Shown piece after piece: positions 54,263-63,214 of a DNA stretch of 64,000 nt (position 1 is its first letter; the number at the start of each line of letters is the position of its first letter). The DNA is from Gallionellaceae bacterium (GTDB taxonomy: Bacteria; Pseudomonadota; Gammaproteobacteria; Burkholderiales; Gallionellaceae). The notes under the pieces are model-generated. The model had not been told where the DNA came from and did no database searches. It saw nothing but the letters and a program-made list of their open reading frames with translations. Position numbers and translations under genes: made by a program. The DNA is taken from the NCBI GenBank assembly GCA_027448945.1, contig DAIDMQ010000011.1:1-64000 (forward strand), read 5' to 3'.

Positions 54263-56107
54263 ATGTTGCGAAAATCAAATAGTCGTACTTTGTTGGCGAT
54301 GTCGCATGATCTCGTTGCAACGATATTGGCTTGGGGTATGGCCTATATTTTGCGATTTAACTTTGAGTTGCCGCAGGAATATCTGGCTGAACTGAAGCAC
54401 ACCGTAATCTGGGTGGTGATATTGCAGCTAACGGTGTTCTGGAGATTCGGTCTTTATAGGGGTATCTGGCGTTATGCCAGCTTGCACGATCTTCGTCGTA
54501 TCGTGCTGGCGGTGTTGTTGGCCGCAGCTTGTGTGCCATTCACATTTTGGATGTTCCGTACAAGTGTGGTCGTTCCACGCTCAGTCTTGGTATTAGATCC
54601 CATCTTACTGGTCATGCTTATGGGTGGTAGCAGGTTGTTCTATAGGTATTGGAAAGAAACTCGCGGACGATCTAAGTTCAAATTGGCAGCTGAACCCGTG
54701 TTGGTGTTGGGTGCGGGTGATGCAGCAGTAAGCTTATCAAAAGATCTAAGCAAGAATCCCGCATGGCAATTGGTGGGATTTCTGGATGACGACGCCAATA
54801 AGAAAAATTTTATCTTGAACGGCATCAAGGTAATGGGTGATTTGGAAAGTTTGGATTACTGGGTCAAGCACTACAGCATCGAGAAGGTCATTATTGCGAT
54901 GCCTTCCAGTTCACATCAGCAACGTCAGCGCGCGATAAAAATTTGTCAGGCCGCAGGTGTGCAGGCGTTGACCGTCCCTTCTTTCGACGATTTGATGAGC
55001 GGCAAGGTGGGTGTTTCGCAATTGCGCGCAATCGAGTTGGATGATTTGTTGGGGCGCGATCCAGTCAGTTTGGATAAAACCGGTTTGCAAGAACTATTGG
55101 CTGGCAAGGTTGCGATGGTGACAGGTGCAGGCGGTTCCATAGGCTCAGAATTGTGCAGACAGATTGCTATCTTTGACCCAGCAACATTGGTGTTGTTTGA
55201 ACAGAGTGAGTTCGCTTTGTATACGCTTGAACAGGAAATCAGGCAGACCTTTCCAGGACTGAATTTCGTTTGCATCATAGGTGATGTGCGAGATGCCGCG
55301 CGTGTCGCGGAGGTGTTGCATATCTACAGTCCTTCCGTAGTGTTCCACGCTGCTGCTTACAAGCATGTGCCTATGATGGAACAGAACAACACTTGGCAGG
55401 CGATACGTAACAATGTGCTGGGTACATGGACAGTGGCGCATGCGGCACAACGCCAAGGAGTCGCCAAGTTCGTATTGATCTCGACCGATAAGGCAGTCAA
55501 TCCAACTAACGTCATGGGGGCTTCCAAGCGACTTGCCGAGCTGGTGTGTCAGGCACTACAACCATCAGGCGGTACTCGTTTCGTGATGGTACGTTTCGGC
55601 AACGTGCTCGGTAGTACAGGGAGTGTGATTCCAAAATTTCGTGCTCAGATCGCGGCAGGTGGGCCCATCACCGTGACTCATCCAGAAATCACACGTTATT
55701 TCATGTCTATACCAGAAGCTGCGCAACTGGTTTTACAAGCAGGTTTGATGGGGCAGGGCGGCGAGATATTCGTGTTGGATATGGGGGAACCCGTCAAGAT
55801 AGTTGATTTGGCAAAAGAGCTGATACGACTCTCTGGCATGGGCGAAGAGGATATCAAGATTGAATTCAGCGGCCTACGTCCTGGTGAGAAGTTGTACGAA
55901 GAGCTCTTGGCCGACGATGAGCAGACGTTACCTACCCCGCATCCTAAGCTTCGTATCGCACAAGCGAATCAGGCAGATGCAGCATGGTTGACGCGTCTGT
56001 TGGAATGGACGGCGGCGACTTCCAAGCCCGATGTTGAGGTGCGTGAAGACTTAACTGGCTGGGTACCCGAGTATCAACCCTATTCCGAGGGCAAGGCCGG
56101 CAAATGA
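54263..56107 (+). CDS. Membrane UDP-sugar 4,6-dehydratase, PglF/WbpM/CapD family
   Basis: A 614-residue protein with four N-terminal membrane helices (about residues 10-120), a first Rossmann domain (PVLVLGAGDAAVSLSKDLS) and the catalytic SDR domain (MVTGAGGSIGSELCRQIAIF). The active site is STDKAVNPTNVMGASKRLAE, with Asp-Lys in place of the Tyr-x-x-x-Tyr Tyr seen in true epimerases, as in WbpM. It makes UDP-4-keto-6-deoxy-GlcNAc. It can serve both the PglE/PglD route (bacillosamine) and the FucNAc/QuiNAc route of the MraY-like transferase. Overlaps the ligase gene by 4 bases. Confidence 0.92.
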   Translation: MLRKSNSRTLLAMSHDLVATILAWGMAYILRFNFELPQEYLAELKHTVIWVVILQLTVFWRFGLYRGIWRYASLHDLRRIVLAVLLAAACVPFTFWMFRTSVVVPRSVLVLDPILLVMLMGGSRLFYRYWKETRGRSKFKLAAEPVLVLGAGDAAVSLSKDLSKNPAWQLVGFLDDDANKKNFILNGIKVMGDLESLDYWVKHYSIEKVIIAMPSSSHQQRQRAIKICQAAGVQALTVPSFDDLMSGKVGVSQLRAIELDDLLGRDPVSLDKTGLQELLAGKVAMVTGAGGSIGSELCRQIAIFDPATLVLFEQSEFALYTLEQEIRQTFPGLNFVCIIGDVRDAARVAEVLHIYSPSVVFHAAAYKHVPMMEQNNTWQAIRNNVLGTWTVAHAAQRQGVAKFVLISTDKAVNPTNVMGASKRLAELVCQALQPSGGTRFVMVRFGNVLGSTGSVIPKFRAQIAAGGPITVTHPEITRYFMSIPEAAQLVLQAGLMGQGGEIFVLDMGEPVKIVDLAKELIRLSGMGEEDIKIEFSGLRPGEKLYEELLADDEQTLPTPHPKLRIAQANQADAAWLTRLLEWTAATSKPDVEVREDLTGWVPEYQPYSEGKAGK

Positions 56108-57357
56108 ATCTGAACCAGGTATTGCAACGCAAACTGATGCCGCATCTGCGCAACAGCGCAGCGATGATAGGGTTGACGGTGCCAATTTCAACAGCCCTTG
56201 ATAATCTATTCCTAGCTATCGTGCTGTTGGCATTGTTTTTCAACGCACCTGCAATATGGAGGATCATTTCAGATAACCCAGTCGCACGCGCTGCGCTCAT
56301 GTTGTTTGCAATGTTGAGTGTCGCGGTGACATACGGAGATACGCCTGTCAGCGAGTCGCTAGGCATACTTGGGAAATATATCGACTTGGCATTCGTACCT
56401 TTGTTCATGTTGATGTTCGCCGAAATACGAACGCGCATCTTTGCTGAACGCGCGTTTATAGGCGCGATGGGTCTGACGTTGTTGTTTTCATATCTCTTGG
56501 GATGGCATGTGATAGGCGTACAAGATTGGATGAGCACGATGGCGAGTGCCGATAATCCAGTCATATTCCATAGTCATATAACTCAGAACAATATGATGGC
56601 TTACGCGGCATTTTTGGCCTTGTTGAAAGTCAGAGATGCTTTGAATAGCCGATTAAGATTTACATGGCTGCTGTTCGCGGTGCTCGCGATTGTGAATGTG
56701 TTGTTTATGGTGCAAGGTCGCACCGGCTACGTCATATTGCTTGTTTTGCTGTGCTGGTTCGCTTGGGGCAGTCTTTCGCGTTATGCTCAACAGCGCGGCA
56801 AAGTCTGGGGCTGGCGGCAAGGTGCAATCGTTTTGCTTGCTGCTTGCTTGGTGGTCAGCGGTGCTTATCTTTCGTCATCGCGTCTGCATGAAAGGGTGAG
56901 CCTAGTCGTGCAAGAGGTTCAAGCATGGCAGCCTAATCAAGAGAATCAAGGATCGTCTGCAGGCACGCGTTTGAATTTTTACTACAATGCGGTACAAATC
57001 TTTGCAAAAAATCCAATTCTAGGTGTGGGTACGGGGGGCTTTGAGGCGGCATTTACTCAGCAAATTAAGGATACAGATTTACTCACGACGCCTAATCCGC
57101 ACAACGAATACCTATTGATTGCCTCACAAACCGGCATTTTGGGTTTGGCATTATTTTTGTATCTGTTTTATACCATATGGCAAAACGCGCCGAGATTAGA
57201 CAGTCACTATCTACAGGATGCGGCGCGTGGACTGGTGCTGGCGTATGTGATTAATTGCGCGCTCAATTCGGCCATACATGATCATGCCGATGGCTTGTTC
57301 TTCGCTTGGATGGCAGCGCTCCTGTTCAGTCAATTAAACGCCAATCGGCATGCCTAA
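56104..57357 (+). CDS. O-antigen ligase / polymerase family membrane protein (first of two)
   Basis: A 417-residue polytopic protein with about 12 helices and the Wzy_C/WaaL domain. The large periplasmic loop (about residues 265-335) ends with the functional His in TPNPHNEYLLIASQTGILG; VQGRTGYVILLVLL carries the conserved R-T-G. Family members either join O-antigen to lipid A-core (WaaL) or polymerise repeats. Location beside a WaaE-like core transferase favours a ligase. Overlap of 8 bases with the next gene. Confidence 0.83.
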   Translation: MNLNQVLQRKLMPHLRNSAAMIGLTVPISTALDNLFLAIVLLALFFNAPAIWRIISDNPVARAALMLFAMLSVAVTYGDTPVSESLGILGKYIDLAFVPLFMLMFAEIRTRIFAERAFIGAMGLTLLFSYLLGWHVIGVQDWMSTMASADNPVIFHSHITQNNMMAYAAFLALLKVRDALNSRLRFTWLLFAVLAIVNVLFMVQGRTGYVILLVLLCWFAWGSLSRYAQQRGKVWGWRQGAIVLLAACLVVSGAYLSSSRLHERVSLVVQEVQAWQPNQENQGSSAGTRLNFYYNAVQIFAKNPILGVGTGGFEAAFTQQIKDTDLLTTPNPHNEYLLIASQTGILGLALFLYLFYTIWQNAPRLDSHYLQDAARGLVLAYVINCALNSAIHDHADGLFFAWMAALLFSQLNANRHA

Positions 57358-58093
57358 ACTCTCAGTCATCATCATTACCAAAAATGAGATCCAAAATATT
57401 CGGGCCTGCTTAGAGTCCGTCTCTTGGGTAGATGAGATCATCGTGGTCGACTCGGGTAGTGATGATGGCACTGTAGACGTTTGTCGTGCATTGGGTGCAC
57501 GCGTCTATGTGCATGATTGGCCGGGTTTCGGTATACAGAAGAATCGCGCGCTAGCTTACGCGCAACATGACTGGGTATTGTCACTTGATGCGGATGAACG
57601 TGTGACGGTTGAGGTACGCACTGAAATCGAGTCGGTGATAAACGCTGGCAAGGATGGCTATTACCTACCAAGATTGTCGCAATTTTGTGGCCGCTTCATC
57701 CATCATTGCGGTTGGTATCCAGATTATGTGTTGCGTTTATTCAAACGTACTCAGGCGCGCTTTACTGAAGATTTGGTACACGAGCAAGTGTTGCTGCAAG
57801 GCCCAAGTGGCTATCTGAAGGCGCCGTTGCTGCACTACACATATTTGAATGCAACGGATGTAGAACGCAAAACTGTGCAATATGCGACGGCAGGAGCTCA
57901 GCAAAGTTATCTGCGCGGCAAGCGTGCTCATATATGGGACGCGCCATTGCGTGGCGCTTGGGCATTTATCCGTACTTTATTGCTACGGGTCGGTTTTTTG
58001 GATGGTATCGCAGGCTATCGTATCGCCTGTATGAATGGCCGAACCACTTATTTGAAGTACCGGATGTTGCGTAGCCTCGCGCTAAACGATTAA
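57350..58093 (+). CDS. waaE: WaaE/KdtX-like LPS core glycosyltransferase (GT2)
   Basis: A 247-residue transferase: LSVIIITKNEIQNIRACLES, EIIVVDSGSDDGTVDVC, VLSLDADERVT with the metal Asp, and the WaaE-specific GWYPDYVLRLFKRTQARF and VHEQVLLQGPSGYLKAPLLH. WaaE adds a beta-1,4-glucose to the first heptose of the core. It converges on the next gene with a 4-base stop overlap. Confidence 0.87.
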   Translation: MPKLSVIIITKNEIQNIRACLESVSWVDEIIVVDSGSDDGTVDVCRALGARVYVHDWPGFGIQKNRALAYAQHDWVLSLDADERVTVEVRTEIESVINAGKDGYYLPRLSQFCGRFIHHCGWYPDYVLRLFKRTQARFTEDLVHEQVLLQGPSGYLKAPLLHYTYLNATDVERKTVQYATAGAQQSYLRGKRAHIWDAPLRGAWAFIRTLLLRVGFLDGIAGYRIACMNGRTTYLKYRMLRSLALND

Positions 58094-58929
58094 GACAAAC
58101 GCCGCTTCAAGGCACTCCTAAAGACCTCTCTGCGCAGTTCACTTGTATCCTCGGGCTCCGGCAAATTCATCGCAGTCGCGAGCTGACCTCTGCGCAGGTA
58201 ATAGCGATCAAAAACGGACTGTCGCAGCCCCCATTTGTGCAGGAACATCTTGCCGCCATCGTTCTTCTTGACCTTGCCGGTCGATTTGCATTGGAAGTGA
58301 TAGACCAGAGAATCTCCCACACCCAGGAATACACGGCAACCTGCATGCCAAAGTTTCATGGAAAAGTCATTGTCACTACTCATGCCGGGGGAGAATTCGC
58401 TGCTGTAGCCGCCCACCTTGTGCCACCAGCGTCGGGTCACCAAGGTGGGCGGCCAGGTTGCACCCGCCCAGTCAGGCTTGTTGTATGTTTTGAGTTCGGA
58501 CAGCAGTGCGGCCTCATCAAACTGATCAGCTTCCGTGCCGTAGTTTCTGACGATTACGCAGGGATTGCCGGTATCGCGCGGCTCTATCATGGTGCCCGAA
58601 AGCATGAATAGGTCGGTATCTAATTGTGCAACCTTGGCAAGCAAGGCCGTGTCCCAGCCCGGGCAGCAATACATATCATCATTTAGGTACAGGATGTAAT
58701 CTTGAGTCGCATGCATTGCCGATTCGTTTACCGCTAGGCAGATACCTATATTCTCAGGTGAAGCAGTGTAAGTGATGCCCTGCTCTTTTACCCAAGCTAA
58801 TGAACCATCGCTACCATCGTTTACATGGATGATGATCTGATGTGGATGAGCGGAATTCTCACGGATGCTACGTACGCACAATTTGAGCAGTTCCAAATTA
58901 TTCCAAGTGGGGATGAGGATAGAGAACAT
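58090..58929 (-). CDS. Glycosyltransferase family 2 (paralogue 1)
   Basis: A 279-residue GT-A enzyme. MFSILIPTWNNLELLKLCVRS, IIHVNDGSDGSLAWVKEQG, YLNDDMYCCPGWD (metal motif) and GGYSSEFSPGMSSDNDFSM are visible. I used ATG at 58929 because the in-frame extension to 59007 lacks conserved residues and runs into the methyltransferase. It is closely similar to the protein at 62300-63214, which reads in the opposite direction. Probably a core or O-antigen transferase. Confidence 0.86.
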   Translation of the reverse strand: MFSILIPTWNNLELLKLCVRSIRENSAHPHQIIIHVNDGSDGSLAWVKEQGITYTASPENIGICLAVNESAMHATQDYILYLNDDMYCCPGWDTALLAKVAQLDTDLFMLSGTMIEPRDTGNPCVIVRNYGTEADQFDEAALLSELKTYNKPDWAGATWPPTLVTRRWWHKVGGYSSEFSPGMSSDNDFSMKLWHAGCRVFLGVGDSLVYHFQCKSTGKVKKNDGGKMFLHKWGLRQSVFDRYYLRRGQLATAMNLPEPEDTSELRREVFRSALKRRLS

Positions 58930-58936
58930 GGGCGGC

Positions 58937-59926
58937 CTATGAAGTGAAAGGTTTACGAGCACGGAGCAATACATTCTGCCCGCTAAGAGGTCTGCTTGTT
59001 TGAGCACGTTCTTCTGCTAACTCTTTGCGGTATCCCCATTTCAGCGCTTCAAATTCTTCCAGCCAAGACAATTGCTTTTGCTCGCGGATTTGACGGCTGA
59101 CACGATATACCACGGCAGAACCGGCAGAGTAACTACGCGCTTCGTCGATATTGAAGCCCGCGCGTTGTGTCAGTCTACTCAAAGACGCTACGGAGAATAA
59201 ATGCAGATGACGGGGTGCTTCCCAGCCACGCCAGGCAGGACCGAATTCAGCCGCACCTATGCTTTCGACGTTGGGGGTGGTCATCACCAACAGTCCGCCG
59301 GGTTTCAAGATGCGCAAGCATTCCCTGAGTGTCGTGAGCGGGTCATATAAATGTTCTATCGTCTGACTGAGAGTAATGACATCGTAGGTGTCAGCCTGCA
59401 ACTGGCAATGAGGGAGGTCGCCTACATAAGTCTTGATGCCGTACTTCGACGTTACCTTGGTTGTAGCCTGTTCATCGAAGTCGGTTCCTTCGACCGACCA
59501 GCCACGGCTTTTCATACGTCTTAGGAATCGGCCACCACCGCAGCCAACATCCAAGAGCTTGCCATTTGCTGCGCCCGTTAACGTCATGAAACGCAGCGCA
59601 TCGGCATCGCGCTTCAGCCCGGACTTCATCCAAGTTGGCAGCAGCACGAGTTTTAGTAATCGATGCGCGAGGCTGAGTGTGGCTTTAGCGAAACGCGCGC
59701 CGGATTTTCGGGTATGCGTGTGGTAACTGGCATAGGCTTTCCATAATTCCTCGGGGGGCGGCGCCGGATCCAGCCAGCAAACTGCGCAGTCAGGATTGCC
59801 ACAACGTTGGAAGCCCCATACTCCTTCGAGGTTGCCGTCCGGATCAGAGATGCCCGTTTGTAAGACACTCCCAGTAGCACCACAAAGATCACAAAGGTGT
59901 TTAGGTTGGCTTGCTATAATTGCCAT
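58937..59926 (-). CDS. Class I SAM-dependent methyltransferase with zinc-ribbon-like N-terminus
   Basis: A 329-residue methyltransferase. An N-terminal Cys-rich stretch (HLCDLCGATG, then QRCGNPDCAVCWLDP) is followed by the SAM domain: KLLDVGCGGGRFLRRMKSRG, VITLSQTIEHLYDP and ILKPGGLLVMTTPNVES, with APRHLHLFSVASL. Similar proteins are common in polysaccharide loci and may methylate sugars or glycan ends to stop chain growth. It is 7 bases upstream of the leftward GT2 and divergent to the GT4 gene. Confidence 0.85.
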   Translation of the reverse strand: MAIIASQPKHLCDLCGATGSVLQTGISDPDGNLEGVWGFQRCGNPDCAVCWLDPAPPPEELWKAYASYHTHTRKSGARFAKATLSLAHRLLKLVLLPTWMKSGLKRDADALRFMTLTGAANGKLLDVGCGGGRFLRRMKSRGWSVEGTDFDEQATTKVTSKYGIKTYVGDLPHCQLQADTYDVITLSQTIEHLYDPLTTLRECLRILKPGGLLVMTTPNVESIGAAEFGPAWRGWEAPRHLHLFSVASLSRLTQRAGFNIDEARSYSAGSAVVYRVSRQIREQKQLSWLEEFEALKWGYRKELAEERAQTSRPLSGQNVLLRARKPFTS

Positions 59927-59995
59927 TTTGCAGTTTCGATAGAGCTGTTGATTAGTCGCATTCTAAACGACCCCCTTTGAAATATTAGATACAGA

Positions 59996-61045
59996 ATGAA
60001 AATTATTCACATCGTTCGACGATATGGTCCAGTGGGTGGCATGGAGCGCTATGTTTGGGAAACAATCCTTGAATTGGCAAAGCGCGGCCATGAGCAGACG
60101 GTGATTTGTCAGCGATGCCATGTAGAGAAACCAGCGGGTATAACAGTAGTTGAGCTGGGTGATATGGCAATCCGCCCGCGTTGGGTGGGTTCGCTACGCT
60201 TTAGCTACCGTGTTTCGCAGTGGTTCGCGCAGCACCCGCAAGCAGTCGATACCATCGTGCATAGTAATGAGCGGGTGAATGTACAACACATCAGCTCGAT
60301 ACACGGCCCGCCGTTTGCCAGCGTGTTGGACAAACCTTGGTGGAAGCGCATCTCTTTGCGCGTGGTGATGCAATTATTTTTGGAGCGGCGCGAGTTGCGT
60401 AACGCACGGCTGATTGTGGCCAACGCACCCATCATCAAACAACAGTTGGCGCATTACTATCCGCAATTTGCCCACAAGCTCACAGCTCCCATCGTGCCGG
60501 GTGTGGCGGCAGGTGCGCAGCGCGCAGCGCGTGTTGTGCCAGCCGATGGCGGCGTGATTGGCTTTGTGGGATATGAATGGAAGCGCAAAGGATTGCGTTT
60601 GGCGGTTCAGATTGTAGAGAAGCTGCGCCAGCTTAGGCCCGAGGTGCAGTTATTGGTGGTCGGCACTAATGCTGCTGAGATAGAGCCCTTGTTTGGTGCT
60701 TGGGAGAGTGGATATGAATTGATGGAGTGGTGTGAACAACCACCCTACGCTGATATTGATGTGCTGCTACACCCCGCATCTATTGAGCCATATGGTATGG
60801 TCATCTCAGAGGCTATGGCGGCACGGGTACCAGTAGTGATATCGGATGTTTGTGGTGCAGCTGAGCAAGTTCATACAGATTCGGGCACGGTACTTTCTTT
60901 ACACGCAGATTTAGAAGATTGGGTTAAGGCGGTCGATGCACAATTGTCGCGTACCGACCTGCCGCCGGCATATACACATGGTTGGGATAAGGTCGCCGAG
61001 GAAATGGAAATGAATTATCGCAAACTTGAACGGACAATAAAATGA
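59996..61045 (+). CDS. Glycosyltransferase family 4 (WaaG-like)
   Basis: A 349-residue GT-B enzyme. N-terminal IIHIVRRYGPVGGMERYVWE, VIGFVGYEWKRKGLRLAVQI in the donor domain, and E-x7-E region HPASIEPYGMVISEAMAARV. This layout is shared with LPS core transferases such as WaaG. It overlaps the following ligase-like gene by 4 bases. Donor not known. Confidence 0.87.
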   Translation: MKIIHIVRRYGPVGGMERYVWETILELAKRGHEQTVICQRCHVEKPAGITVVELGDMAIRPRWVGSLRFSYRVSQWFAQHPQAVDTIVHSNERVNVQHISSIHGPPFASVLDKPWWKRISLRVVMQLFLERRELRNARLIVANAPIIKQQLAHYYPQFAHKLTAPIVPGVAAGAQRAARVVPADGGVIGFVGYEWKRKGLRLAVQIVEKLRQLRPEVQLLVVGTNAAEIEPLFGAWESGYELMEWCEQPPYADIDVLLHPASIEPYGMVISEAMAARVPVVISDVCGAAEQVHTDSGTVLSLHADLEDWVKAVDAQLSRTDLPPAYTHGWDKVAEEMEMNYRKLERTIK

Positions 61046-62307
61046 CACGGGTCGCCTCCCAATATTCAAGCGCCCTCGAAAAGGCTGTGATGTTGCTGTT
61101 GCTGGTTTATCCCGTACTCATGTTCAGGGTAAATGGTGGCATGAATGGTGTGTTCATCATCATGCTGCTGCTGTCATTGCTGGTGTTAATTGTGCGCCCC
61201 AAAGATGTGGCCGAGATAACATGGAATAAGGATTGGTCCTATTACGCATACGCAATGGCCTCCATGACAACGGCAACCCTATTGAGTCAGGTGGCGAATG
61301 ATCAATATGGTGCACATGTCTATGATGCGATATCGCGCTACTGGTTAGGTATTCCAGTATTTTTACTTCTGCAGCGCATGGAGCTCAAAGTTTTCGAAAC
61401 ATTGAAATATGCCTTCCCTGCCGCTGCCATCATAGGGTCATTTTGGACGCATGAGGTCGTGCCAAGTCGATATGGGATAAAGGCTTTAGATTTGATACAT
61501 TTTGGCGATTTCGCATTACTACTTGGGGTTATGTCGTTGATGGCTGTAATGCCCATCTCTCGTAAGCTTAGGTTTGTATCAGTATTGGGTTGGTGCGGAT
61601 TTATCGCGGGCGTTGCAACTTCATTCGCATCAGGATCACGGGGTGGTTGGCTCGCCATTCCGGTGTTCATTGGGATATTCATCCTATACAACAAGCCCAA
61701 GAATCTGCTTCGTACAGTATTAAGCACGACAGTGGCCGCCATCGTTGTTGCAACAGTATTGTTCACAACCGTCGCATCATTTAACCAGCGTGTCGTTGAA
61801 ATGGTGGAGGATTTGAAGGTGGTCGGGACAGATAAGCGCGATACTGATACCGGAGTGCGATTGCAACTGTACGGAGCAGCCATCGAATTATTCATACAAA
61901 ATCCTATCTTTGGAGTCGGTCCAGAGGGCTTTACTTTAAACATGCAACCGATGCTTGAGGCGGGAAAACTTACGCCGGGAGCAGCCGAATACGGGCACGG
62001 TGAGGTCCATAACGATCTCTTGGCCAAAGCGGCGGGCTTGGGCATCTTGGGCGTAATTGCACAACTGGTGACTTATTTCGTACCACTGTTGTTGTTTTGG
62101 CGTGCAGCCCGTTCTGAGGATCGAATCATCAGGCAGGCGGGTCTTTTCGGGACATTATTTATCGCTGGTTTTTTTGTCTTCGGCTTCACCGTGGAGTTCT
62201 TGACGCTAACGCTGGTGACAGCGTTCTATGGATTCACGATAGCCGTGTTTTTAGCACTCTGTTACAACATCCACCATCCAGCAAATCAAGGCGGCAAGCA
62301 TGTTTAG
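61042..62307 (+). CDS. O-antigen ligase / polymerase family membrane protein (second of two)
   Basis: A 421-residue polytopic protein with the Wzy_C domain: FASGSRGGWLAIPVFIGIF with the conserved S-R-G-G, IQNPIFGVGPEGF, and the loop His in YGHGEVHNDLLAKAAGLGIL. It could be the Wzy polymerase or the WaaL ligase; the other candidate lies 4 kb upstream. The arrangement GT4-ligase-GT2 is compact and overlaps by 8 bases with the next gene. Confidence 0.84.
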   Translation: MTRVASQYSSALEKAVMLLLLVYPVLMFRVNGGMNGVFIIMLLLSLLVLIVRPKDVAEITWNKDWSYYAYAMASMTTATLLSQVANDQYGAHVYDAISRYWLGIPVFLLLQRMELKVFETLKYAFPAAAIIGSFWTHEVVPSRYGIKALDLIHFGDFALLLGVMSLMAVMPISRKLRFVSVLGWCGFIAGVATSFASGSRGGWLAIPVFIGIFILYNKPKNLLRTVLSTTVAAIVVATVLFTTVASFNQRVVEMVEDLKVVGTDKRDTDTGVRLQLYGAAIELFIQNPIFGVGPEGFTLNMQPMLEAGKLTPGAAEYGHGEVHNDLLAKAAGLGILGVIAQLVTYFVPLLLFWRAARSEDRIIRQAGLFGTLFIAGFFVFGFTVEFLTLTLVTAFYGFTIAVFLALCYNIHHPANQGGKHV

Positions 62308-63214
62308 TATTGTGATACCCAGTTGGAATAACCTGCCCTATCTCAAATTGTGCGTAGAGAGTCTGCGCAAACATTCCAAATTTGAACACGAGATACTGGT
62401 TCATCTGAATGATGGCTCCGATGGTTCATTGGCGTGGGTACAAGCGCAGGGTCTCAAATATACGCAGTCTGCCAAGAACGTTGGTGTATGTCTTGCACTG
62501 AATCATGTGGTCGCCCAGGCGGGCCGTGATTGGGTGCTGTTCATGAATGACGACATGGTTGCTGCGCCCGGTTGGGACCAGGCCTTTATAGCAGCGATAG
62601 ACTCTGTTGACACCGACCTCGCTTTGTTTTTCGGTACGCTGATACAGCCTGAAAACGGTGGCAATGGGATCATCATCAAACAGGATTTTGGTCGCACACC
62701 TGAGCAGTTCGATGAAGCACGCTTTCTTAAGGAATATAAGCAGGTCGCATACCCGGACAAGCAGGGAGCTGCCTCGCAACCGACACTATTTCACAAGAAG
62801 TGGTGGGATATGGTGGGGGGCTATAGTTTGGAGTTCTCGCCGGGGATGAGCAGTGACGACGATTTGCTGATGAAATTTTGTGTCGCAGGTTGCAGGACGG
62901 CACGTATCGTCGGCGACAGTCGCTTCTATCATTTCGGTTGCGCGAGTACTGGGCGTATCAAACATAATTTGGGTGGACGGATATTCGTGATGAAGTGGGG
63001 TATTACGCAGATCGAGTTTCATCGCAGATACCTGCCGTCACTGGGTAGTGCCAACGGCGGGGTCACTGCCGGCAATCCCTACAACTGCGTGCGCGGTACC
63101 TGGTTGGGTAAGTTACGCCGCGCTGGTTATGCCTTGCGATACAACTACCCACTGGAAGATATAGAAGCATGGGATGCGATGCCGGGCAAGGGCGATTGGA
63201 CGAAAAGCGACTAG
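62300..63214 (+). CDS. Glycosyltransferase family 2 (paralogue 2)
   Basis: A 304-residue GT-A enzyme. MFSIVIPSWNNLPYLKLCVE, VHLNDGSDGSLAWVQAQG, FMNDDMVAAPGWDQ and GGYSLEFSPGMSSDDDLLM are nearly the same as in the leftward gene at 58090-58929, so the two are paralogues of moderate divergence. The C-terminus is longer (about 25 residues, NYPLEDIEAWDAMPGKGDWT). Converges on the last gene with a 4-base overlap. Confidence 0.88.
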   Translation: MFSIVIPSWNNLPYLKLCVESLRKHSKFEHEILVHLNDGSDGSLAWVQAQGLKYTQSAKNVGVCLALNHVVAQAGRDWVLFMNDDMVAAPGWDQAFIAAIDSVDTDLALFFGTLIQPENGGNGIIIKQDFGRTPEQFDEARFLKEYKQVAYPDKQGAASQPTLFHKKWWDMVGGYSLEFSPGMSSDDDLLMKFCVAGCRTARIVGDSRFYHFGCASTGRIKHNLGGRIFVMKWGITQIEFHRRYLPSLGSANGGVTAGNPYNCVRGTWLGKLRRAGYALRYNYPLEDIEAWDAMPGKGDWTKSD

